From contig JAAAUF010000498.1 of the NCBI GenBank assembly GCA_015499985.1, positions 1-30,645 of the forward strand: a stretch of 30,645 bases of DNA, in the 5' to 3' direction. Below, piece by piece: positions 23,296 through 30,645 of this stretch (position 1 is its first letter; every line of letters begins with the position of its first letter). The notes beneath the pieces were generated by a model, which was given only the letters and a program-made list of their open reading frames with translations, was not told the DNA's origin and made no database searches. Position numbers and translations under genes: made by a program. The DNA is from Haplosporangium gracile (lineage: Eukaryota > Mortierellomycota > Mortierellomycetes > Mortierellales > Mortierellaceae).

Positions 23296-25671
23296 ATGTC
23301 AATCCTGTCCCACTCTGCCGTCTCAATCACAGCCACGGCTGCTGCTCTCGGACGCTTCCACACAACCGCCAAGGGTGACTCTTTCGGACGGCAACGGTCA
23401 TCCTCCTTCAACAAGCCTTCACCTTATCTTCAGCCAGCAGCAGGAACAGAGGCAGGAGCAGGGGTCAGAAAGTCTTCCTTGGCCACAGCTGACTCGCTCA
23501 GCAGGGAGCTTGGCTCTCACCGTGATCTGTCAGCATCCCTGTCTGCTCCTCTTAGTCAATCAATCACCGAGAGCTTCTCTCCGTCCTCCTCGCCCTCGTC
23601 TTCAAGCAAGGCTCACTCTCAATTTGTGGGCGACAATCTTGACCGGAATAACTTTGCCCAGGCTTCCTTTACCAATAACAACCACTGCAATATTAATAAT
23701 AGTACGACTAGTCAGTCCTGGCTGAACCACCTTTCGCCTACAGACATCAACAGCGACTCTCAAGGAGACCAGGCACAAACGAATGAACCCATGATCTGCA
23801 CCGGCCGTAGCAGGAGCAACACTCTCACCAACTCAGGGACCGCTCCTGCCGAGGTAGCCGCTGCCGCCATCAACACCCAATTCGACCATATTATGAGGCC
23901 TCGTCGTCCCTCTCTTGTTAATCGCCCTTCAGGATCTATTAGCCACGTTTCTCCCTCTTTTGCTCAGCAAGACATCACCAACGTCAACATGAACAATACC
24001 GTCAGCGTAGCAGCCCCGAATCGACACCATTATCCACCCACCTCTGTCTTGCCCCAATACCACGATGTCCCTACCACCGACAGCGAAAATCTCGACACTG
24101 CAAAGGGAACCTCTACTGCTCCATGGGCCAGCTATCAACTCGGCTTTCTTCCCCGTATCTTGGTCTTGATTGGCCTCTTTGGCATGTCCCTGGGTGGCCT
24201 CTACCTTCTTGCCCAGGTCCTGCCTCCCCTGTCACTGCCAAAGTCGATTGATGATGTCAAGGTCGATGCAGTGATTCTGCAAGAGTTTGCAACGGCTACC
24301 TATGAGGGGTGGATTAGGACTTTCTGGGTCTTCAGTGTCGTCTACATGTGGAAACAGTGCTTTGGTATTCCTGGCAGTGCTTTCTTGGTAAGCCATTTTT
24401 ATTATTATTTTTTGCCCATTCTGCGCACCACCGCCATAATCGATGACGACGACAGAAAGACTTGTGTTTCTAACATATCACACCATGGACAACTGTAACT
24501 TTTATAGAACATTCTGGCTGGTGCGCTGTATGGACCCTGGTTCGGAACCGTCTTGACTTCGCTTTTGACGACTCTTGGATCAGTTCTGGCCTACTTTATG
24601 TCGTTCTTCCTGATGGAACCCATCATGAGCCGATACGCCTCGACTCGTCTCGACCAGATGCGTACGCAGATTCAAAAAAAGACTTCTCGTTCATCTGGAA
24701 AATCGTCAAAGACCACCTCGACTACATCAACTGCGACTTCAACCTCTTCCTCTCTCTCGACCTCTACCTCGACTGTCTCGGCTGACCCAACTACCTCAAG
24801 CAAGGGCACTCTTCGCACGCGTTCATCGTCAGTCACGGTCCGCAAGACCGACGGTACAGATCAGGACATGCCGTCATCGTCGATCTATTCTTATCCCCAC
24901 CAACTTGCCGCGGTCAACGCACTGCCTTCGACTGTAGTAACGCCCAGCCATCGCGACGACATTGAGATCCACGAGAGCGAGGGTTTGTTGAGCGAGGAGA
25001 ACAACATCGAGAAGGTGTCTTCGTCCAACAACAACAACGACCGACTTTTGGATATCGACGGCGGCCCCAAAGAGTTTGACGGCGGTGATGATGGTCAGGA
25101 TGATGAGGAGGGCACCAGTCTGTTTATGCAGCTCTTGTTGATTCGTCTCTTCCCTCTGACGCCCTACTGGTTCATCAACCTTGCCAGTCCTTTGGTTGGT
25201 GTCCCAGTGATTCCCTTCATGACTTCCATGTTCCTCGGATGCATGCCTTACAATTACATTTGTGCACAGGCAGGAGCTATTTTGGGAGAGATCCACGAGT
25301 TGCGGGACATTTATCAACAGCCCTGGATTTTGTTCCAAATTGTCATGGTCTTGGTGCTCTCTGCGGCGGCAGTCTGGTTGAGCAAGCGGTCCAAGAAGCA
25401 GCAGATGGAGAAGGAGCAAGGAGGAGCTAAGAGCCGATCTAGTGAGGAGGAGGAGGAAATGGGCGAGGGTAATGGGGATGAGTCGACCCACAGTTTGCTC
25501 AGGCAACATCGATTTGTTGTGAGCGATCACAGCAATAGCCGTCAGGATGAAGAGTTGGATATTATTGAGGAGAGCGTTCCCATGTCTGTTCTCGGCCCTC
25601 ATGATCGAGTCCCCTCTAGGAATAGCAAACGCGACTCTGCCATCATCGACATGTCTGCTTACCACTACTAA
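23296..25671 (+). CDS. VTT-domain (TMEM41/TVP38-like) membrane protein
   Basis: VTT (DedA-like) proteins sit in endomembranes; TMEM41B and VMP1 act as lipid scramblases in autophagy and lipid mobilisation, so a similar role is likely here. Two exons, 23296-24387 and 24508-25671, keep phase and give 751 residues. Residues 1-275 are Ser/Thr/Asn-rich and likely disordered. A hydrophobic segment lies at about 282-307. The VTT core then follows, starting with FGIPGSAFL just before the intron and NILAGALYGPWFG just after it. A second disordered Ser/Thr insert lies at about 415-560. The core resumes at about 570 with TPYWFINLASPL, a strong TMEM41 signature, then GCMPYNYICAQAG. A last helix is at about 634-657, before a Lys-rich acidic tail. 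The family is usually 250-350 residues, so the long disordered arm and insert are unusual but common in fungal homologues. The ATG at 23296 follows a CT-rich leader. Confidence 0.88.
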
Positions 25672-25807
25672 GTTTAGGAGCGACGTATATCTACTTTCGT
25701 ATTTCTTTTTTTTCTTTTCTTTTCCACGGCAAACCTTCGCCGTTGTACTTGTATTTTGCTTGTAGAAAAACTCATCACTACCATTACACTTCATTTAATA
25801 TAACACT

Positions 25808-26432
25808 TTATATACCCTCCTCGCATACTTGACAACTTTGAGCGTTATGTAAATTGAATCCTGGGATGTCGAGCTGACTTTTCTCTAGCAGCTCGCCATG
25901 GTTGTCGAAGCGATTGTATTCCTCCCAGCCTCCTAGATCGCCAGCAATTGATGAGAATACCACACGCTCATCGACTCCCAAGACTCCATACAGTGCAAGA
26001 CTGTACTCTTCAACTGACGCCACTACCTCCCGAGCACGAATAGTCCTGTTTGAGGAGCCATCAGTTAGCGGGCGAGGTACCATGAGAAGTCTCTACTAAT
26101 GTCAATCCCCATAGTCGAAGCAACGTCTCCAAGTTCATTCTAAGGTCGGAGGGATGCAGTGAAAGTAAGTAACGATGATCAGTAAGGTGAGAGTGTGTGT
26201 AATGAAGTACACATAGGCATCATTTTCCTTCTCTCCAATGTTACCTTGGACCGCGCTCGAGGGTGTGGATGATATCGAGGGTCTGCTCAAAGCACATGCG
26301 TTCGCCAAAGGTCTCGCCCGCAGATTGGATTGTATCAGATTCCTCGCCCATCCAGACTTGGAATAGTGACTTGCACTTGATTAGTTTAGTCTTTAGTGCC
26401 TAACCAAGCTAAAAAAGATATCGACCAAACAT
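25808..26432 (-). pseudogene. Broken 3' gene fragment, unknown family
   Basis: Three protein-like pieces lie in order on the minus strand. The first (about 26432-26246) opens after a TTAG acceptor and reads SLFQVWMGEESDTI ... FGERMCFEQTLDII, ending at a GTAACA donor. The second (about 26139-26083) reads NELGDVASTMGIDISRDFSW. The third (about 26047-25808) reads TIRAREVVASVEEYSLALYG ... and ends CEEGI at a stop. Pieces two and three join across a 35-base intron with a CTAACTGA branch site. Piece one joins two with a one-base phase conflict, and no start exon was found upstream, where the A-tract array begins. So this looks like a decayed 3' end. Joined in the other phase, a short alternative tail results, so an intact gene is not excluded. 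Family not recognised. Confidence 0.4.
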
Positions 26433-26614
26433 TTTTATTGTTAGGAAACGTGTTTAAGGTATGCAGTTGACGCAACAACGTCGCAAGAAAAAAATGCATA
26501 ACGCCATGATGAAAATATCGACGTTTACCTCATAAAAAATCCCAGCTTCCTGTCTCGCACAGTACAGGAGGGGCTCCATTCTGACCAAATAATAATGTGA
26601 GATGACGGTGGCGT

Positions 26615-27200
26615 GCTGTCCGCAAAAAAAGTAACAGCGTTATCAAAAAAAAAAAGTAACCGGCGAAAACGGTGGAAACAACGCATCTGCTTTCGGTGAA
26701 AACGGTAGAAATAAAGCACTTGCTCACAGTGGAAACGGTAGAAACAGCGAAAAAGGCGTTACCAAAAAAAAGGAACAGGAAAAAGGGTGTGCCTCACCGT
26801 GTCACGAAAAATAAGAGCAAAGCGTTACCAAAAAAAAAAAAAGTAACAGGGAAAAGGGTCTTCCTCACCGTGTAACAAAAAAAAATCAAAGCGGAAAAGG
26901 GTGTTACCAAAAAAAAAAAAAAGAAACAGCGTTACCAAAAAAAAAAAATAAAAACGAAAAAGGGTGTTAAAAAAAAAAAAAAAAAGTAACAGCGTTACCA
27001 AAAAAAAAAATAATAACAGGAAAAAGGGTGTTCATCACCGTGTCACGAAAAAAACCAGCGGAAAAGGTGTCCCTCGCCCTGTGCAGAGAAAGATATCGAC
27101 AGGCGAAAGGCTGTCAGCCAAAAAAAATGTGACGGCAACAAGTGTGTCTTTCGCCCTGTGTGGTTCTCGATCTGTCATGAAAAAAAAATATGACAGCTTG
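26615..27200. repeat. Array of A-tracts flanked by short inverted repeats
   Basis: At least eight A-runs of 7-17 bases are each bracketed by short complementary arms: GCTGT/ACAGC at about 26614-26638, GTTA/TAAC at about 26639-26660, GTTAC/GTAAC at about 26823-26847, TGTTA/TAACA at about 26966-26991, and CTGTCAT/ATGACAG at about 27172-27196. Between them recur motifs such as GGAAAAGGGTGT and TCACCGTGTCACG. Units are irregular in length and diverged. Frames through it are Lys-rich and not protein-like. Confidence 0.7.
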
Positions 27201-27203
27201 CAC

Positions 27204-27299
27204 TTTTTGCATCCAGAGGGAAACGGACGCATTTTTTTGTCCACAAGGGAACGGACACACCTTTTGCGTCCACAAGGGAACGGATACATTTTTTGTGTC
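27204..27299. repeat. Minisatellite, about 28-31 base unit, three copies
   Basis: The core GTCCACAAGGGAACGGA occurs twice exactly, and a third copy just before it differs slightly (ATCCAGAGGGAAACGGA). Each is preceded by a T-run. It directly adjoins the A-tract array and may be derived from the same kind of sequence. Confidence 0.75.
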
Positions 27300-27426
27300 T
27301 AGAAAAAAACGCAGAAACAGTTGGACGAGTTTTGTTGAAGGGTGATTTACAGTCCTGGAGGCACACCCGAAGATGAGAGGGACAGGAGGTGCCAGCGCGA
27401 ACCACTCAAACTTGATAGAGCATGAA

Positions 27427-27807
27427 CTAAATAAGTGTGCGGCCTTGTAGGAAACTTCTCAGTGTTTTATCATCGACCACGAGCAACCAGCCCTTTGTTG
27501 TACCGGAGTAAGGCGACGAGGCGTACTTGAGGTCGATATTGGCTTCTGAACGAAACAGCAACACAATTTGGTTTATGCTCAGCGTATTGGCCAAATGCAA
27601 TTGTCGTAAAATCATTTTTTTCGCCTCCGCAACGGAAAGGTTGAGGAACTCCCTGTGACTTGAAGAGTTTTCATTTTCGCTACTGGATTGTTGGTGTTGT
27701 TCAGAGTGCGGCCGGGAATGTTTGCATGAGTGTCGTTCTATTTGTATGGAATTGTTGTTCAGTGAGAGGCCAAAAAAAATGACAAGACCTTCCACGGATG
27801 AGAGCAT
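27427..27807 (-). CDS. Hypothetical protein or last exon, unknown family
   Basis: The frame is open from an ATG at 27807 to a stop at 27427, 126 residues. A His/Ser-rich low-complexity part (ca. 30-60) is followed by a well-mixed globular-looking C-terminus containing FLNLSVAEAKK and GWLLVVDDKTLRSFLQGRT. An acceptor-like CAAATAG near 27746 suggests that the true gene could be spliced, with this as the last exon. It overlaps the start of the plus-strand zinc-finger ORF. I do not recognise the family. Confidence 0.4.
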   Translation of the reverse strand: MLSSVEGLVIFFGLSLNNNSIQIERHSCKHSRPHSEQHQQSSSENENSSSHREFLNLSVAEAKKMILRQLHLANTLSINQIVLLFRSEANIDLKYASSPYSGTTKGWLLVVDDKTLRSFLQGRTLI

Positions 27808-28297
27808 GTCGGGCAGCAAACAAAATCGACACAAGGCACAGTTCCATGTTCAACCATTTTCATTTTTGCAGATATCCTCAATGCGTTGCTATTTTGACAG
27901 TTGCCAGCGTAAACTCCTCGACAGAGACTACAACTCCCTCGACAGAGAGGAGAGAGAGCATGTTCGCCTTTGCCACCGTCATCAGACTGAGGTCGTTGTT
28001 CTTCATGGCGTGTTTTTCTCATTCCGCCGTGACAAAATTCGGTATCCCTGTTTTTGCGAAAAAACTTTCTCAAGACCATGCAACATCAAGATGCATGTCC
28101 TCGGTACCAACTATGAGTCAAGCAAGAAACCAGGTTGTTCTGTAATTTCCGACAAGGCGAAGGAGTTGGCAAGAACAAGAGAGGTCTGCAAGGATGACAA
28201 TGTCGGAATTAACTACTGGCACGCCGAACACGCCATTGAATCCGAACAAGCCATTAAAAGCAGCGATCATCATCCCAATGAGGAAGAGTCGAAATAA
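27746..28297 (+). CDS. Zinc-finger-like protein, unknown function (copy A)
   Basis: A 183-codon open frame from ATG 27746, with later Met codons at 27779 and near 27892 as alternatives; a TTTGCAG acceptor just before the latter suggests a spliced start. The core reads C-x4-C (CYFDSC), then about 20 residues to HV and a Cys/His pair, then VVV, then PCFCEKTFSRPCNIKMH. Together these can form a C2H2-type zinc-binding pair. The C-terminus is charged with repeated HAIES/QAIKS-like words and no domain. The same order of residues occurs in the broken copy at 29436. Likely DNA- or protein-binding; function unknown. Confidence 0.5.
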   Translation: MELLFSERPKKMTRPSTDESMSGSKQNRHKAQFHVQPFSFLQISSMRCYFDSCQRKLLDRDYNSLDREEREHVRLCHRHQTEVVVLHGVFFSFRRDKIRYPCFCEKTFSRPCNIKMHVLGTNYESSKKPGCSVISDKAKELARTREVCKDDNVGINYWHAEHAIESEQAIKSSDHHPNEEESK

Positions 28298-28410
28298 AGA
28301 CCTGTTCCCTGACTGTTACTGTTTTCCCATCGTCATTTCTAACAAATAAATGTTCGATTTAACAATTTAAATGTTACATCCCTTTCCAAGCAAAATAAAC
28401 ATAGGCCTGT

Positions 28411-29024
28411 TCACCACACCCTGGCTTCTGGAGTAAAGTAATCAATTTCATCGCGATCAAACGATGTAAGGCGCGACTTGGGTAAGGAGTGTAGACGATT
28501 TCGAAACCTTCGTTCGCCAATCCCCCCATTCAAACAAAAGATAGTTACGTGCGCTCCACGTGTCCCCAGATTTCCCTGCATTCCGGCTGTAGAAGCATTC
28601 TTTTTATGTCGCAATAGCTGTTTGGAAAGAAGTCGACATTGAAACAAGGCCTCTTGTTGACTTTTCTCATCCAGCGCATCTGATAGAAGTGATCTGGAGT
28701 TATTTCGGTTGGCGTTCTCTATCGCAAAATAAATAGCATGAGTAAGAATATGTCTCGAAAACGATTAGATAATTATTATTTTATCTGAGTTTTACCTGCA
28801 GCTCCCATAGCCAGCGACGCGTGACGCAAAGACTCTTGTCCAAAAACGAGTTTATCTCGTTCGAGACATGTACCAGGTCCATCATCCACAACACGACCCA
28901 CTGGTAGGCGACGAGCAGGATCCGCCGAGAGATGTGGAAAGCGTTCCGATGTTGGGCACGGAACATGTGCCACCGAGGGACGTTGGACGCGTTTTAATCC
29001 ATCCTGTCCAACAATCATAGGCAT
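28411..29024 (-). CDS. Hypothetical two-exon protein, unknown family
   Basis: Exons 28796-29024 and 28411-28718 keep phase through a GTAAAA donor and a GCGATAG acceptor and give 178 residues. It opens MPMIVGQDGLKRVQRPSVAH, has two Pro/Arg-rich stretches, then a Ser/Asn patch across the junction and a basic Leu/Gln-rich helix-like part (about 108-125), and ends with DEIDYFTPEARVW. No signal peptide, membrane segment or catalytic motif seen. It lies between the two zinc-finger-like copies and reads the opposite way. A clean splice junction and open frame support a real gene, but the family is not recognised. Confidence 0.5.
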
Positions 29025-29435
29025 CTTGCAGCTTGATTTGTCAAAGAAAGAAGAGTTCTGCGAAACTTTACCATGGGGAACATGAGCCTTATAAGTAAAT
29101 GTCGAACATGAACTCCACTACATTCAAAGAGAAACTGAAGTGGAGACTTGTCCAAGGCACCCCCTATTGCCGAGAGTGTTTTCACAAAGCAAGCTGCTAT
29201 TCCTCACTCATCCCTCCTCGTACCTATGCAAGCACCTAGGCCTTGTGTCAACTTTGTTTACCTTTTCCTTTTGCCTCCATTCACCCTTGAAGAGTGACCC
29301 GCGCCCTGTGTCAATTTTATTTACAGCCCCATGAGATAGTTGACACCCCTATGCATTTGACTGTGTGAGGGCTGCACGAAAGGGGCTGAGGAACTTTTGG
29401 CAGCGTTAAAGTGTCTTTTTTTTTCATTACCGACA

Positions 29436-30645
29436 ATGAGCTCTCTTCTTTCAACAAACTTCAACATGAACGCCTCGGATCAAGAGCCAATAGTCACAGA
29501 GACTGCAACAACGATTTGTCGCCATCCTCCCTGTAAATATTCTAAAACCGGAGAAGCAATGCGAAAACATGTCGCCAACCATCACACGGACGTCTTTGTT
29601 ACTGTTGGATCGTTCCAAGCCCACGCTATTCCTGACTTTAATGGGAACAAGCCCGTGTTGCGGTGCTTGTAGTGTCAAGATTTTTGTACGAACAAGGATT
29701 CATTTTTGAAGCAGCACTTGCATTCAATAAAGTGCACCTGGTGTAAGTTGGGGAAACCGAAGTTTATGTTAAAATTTCAGGGAGAAAGTTTTCAGTCTGT
29801 CAGCGGCTAACACGCTGTCGTTTCTTTTTTTTTGCCACTGAAGTGGGTTTAATCGAAGTGCAGCCCTAACTCAGGACGAAAAATGTAAGACTCAAAAACT
29901 GCATTGAAAAAATTCAGGACTCTCCTTCATCCGTTCTTTTCGCTAAAGTTAAGTTTCTCGCTTTCTTCTTTTTAGTTGGTGCCACTGCTTCTGCTCTTCT
30001 GAAGACGTTCTCTACTGTTGTCGGCGATGGATCTTTCAGTTCCTCAGTTTCATCTAGTAAGTTTGCTAAGAGAGTCAAGGATATCATGAGACGGGTTCGC
30101 GTTGTGCGGCATCTGTTGTTAATAGATTTTACTCTGTCAATGGTACTCCAGTAGATACTGGCACAGCACGCGGCGTTGCTGAAGACATTGAAGTTGGAGA
30201 TGATCTTCCGATGTCGCAAGTCAGCGAGGTATCTGGTAAGTTTTGCCGAATAATATGTTGGTTAGCCGGGATCAAACCAGTCAAAAAACCGACGCTTGGT
30301 CTGTTCTTAACCTTGTGTTCTGTCATCTCTCATTTCGCTTTTTACCTGCAGTCTGTTTGCTCTCTTATGACAGCCCAAGTCTCTCTAAAAAAAGTACGTC
30401 TAAATCACGCTAGTCGATCTTGTTGTGATGATGCAAATTGTTTTTCTGAACTTGCGAATTAACTTCTTTTTTTTTTTAAAATTAGGGCCTTCCTCTCCCG
30501 GTTTGCTGTCAAGTGTTCCAAAGCGCTTGAACACATCTGCTGAGGTGTTGATTTCTCGCTCTAAAGTGGGCATTGTTAGCCTTGCTATCAATTTGAATTT
30601 GTCAGCTCGGGACCTTGGCGTACGAGATAGTCCTCCTCAAATCGA
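29436..30645 (+). pseudogene. Zinc-finger-like gene with in-frame stop (copy B), runs off window
   Basis: First exon 29436-29742 opens MSSLLSTNFNMNASDQEPI and carries C-x4-C (CRHPPC), then HV and a His pair, then VTV, then RCL, a TAG stop at 29670-29672, and CQDFCTNKDSF with a His-x-H end. A GTAAGT donor follows at 29743. A coherent phase-keeping chain continues: 29864-29884 (weak), 29976-30056, 30152-30235, 30352-30393, 30486 to the window edge. The later exons are Ser/Thr-rich, including GATASALLKTF, DTGTARGVAEDIEVGDD and SSPGLLSSVPKRL. Except for the single TAG the gene reads through, so the stop is either a recent loss, a sequencing error or a true recoded/short product. Exons after 29742 are my reconstruction. 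Function unknown; the finger-like half resembles copy A. Confidence 0.45.

Noticed and set aside
24874..25794. 306-codon minus-strand frame
   Set aside because: Antisense to the second exon of the VTT protein; Leu/Val-rich by codon complement, no coherent domain.
26615..27299. CRISPR-like array
   Set aside because: Units are irregular, diverged and A-rich with no constant repeat and unique spacers; the context is fungal.
29976..30235. Alternative exon starting at 30126 after TTAATAG
   Set aside because: It breaks phase with the preceding exon. The acceptor at 30150-30151 keeps phase through all following exons.
1..30645. tRNA or rRNA genes
   Set aside because: I looked for a B-box-like GGTTCGAATCC with a foldable cloverleaf. 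The only close match, near 18698, is inside an Argonaute exon.

Overview
The window is nuclear DNA of a fungus, most likely an early-diverging Mucoromycota/Mortierellomycota-type species (inference). The genes are split by many short introns of about 35-240 bases with GTAAGT/GTATGT-like donors and TAG/CAG acceptors. The protein families are eukaryotic, and the intergenic DNA is full of homopolymers, CT/GA tracts and simple repeats. A run of 20 C followed by 10 N at 17818-17847 shows a draft assembly.

The left and middle part (1-25700) is a core-gene region. In order: a heterotrimeric G-protein alpha subunit (minus, 32-2384 plus a separate start exon); about 5.2 kb of low-complexity DNA without a convincing gene; a mitochondrial ICT1/MRPL58-type GGQ peptidyl-tRNA hydrolase (minus, 7789-9179); the tri-snRNP splicing factor SART1/Snu66 with an N-terminal Hub1-binding HIND motif (minus, 9339-12310); a divergent promoter; a 1-acyl-glycerol-3-phosphate acyltransferase (plus, 13325-14557); mitochondrial ribosomal protein uS17m (minus, 14904-15383); a small TATA-driven Gln-rich ORF whose upstream frame is broken by a TAG (16248-16619); a complete slicer-type Argonaute in 10 exons (plus, 16876-20847); about 2.4 kb of microsatellite-rich spacer; and a VTT/TMEM41-like membrane protein (plus, 23296-25671). 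All these exon chains were rebuilt by hand and keep phase from end to end.

The right part (25700-30645) looks like an accessory region. It holds a broken minus-strand gene fragment, a 0.7-kb array of A-tracts flanked by short inverted repeats (26615-27200), a three-copy minisatellite (27204-27299), and four unfamiliar genes. Two of these, on the plus strand, share a C-x4-C ... HV ... H zinc-finger-like layout; one has an in-frame stop in an otherwise coherent splice chain that runs off the window. The other two are minus-strand ORFs of unknown family.

Functionally the core genes are housekeeping: signalling, mitochondrial translation (two genes), splicing, phospholipid synthesis, small-RNA silencing and membrane lipid handling. 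Nothing indicates co-regulation beyond the shared SART1/acyltransferase promoter region. The most notable observations are the altered G1 loop of the G-alpha subunit, the interrupted Gln-rich gene, the A-tract hairpin array and the zinc-finger pair.
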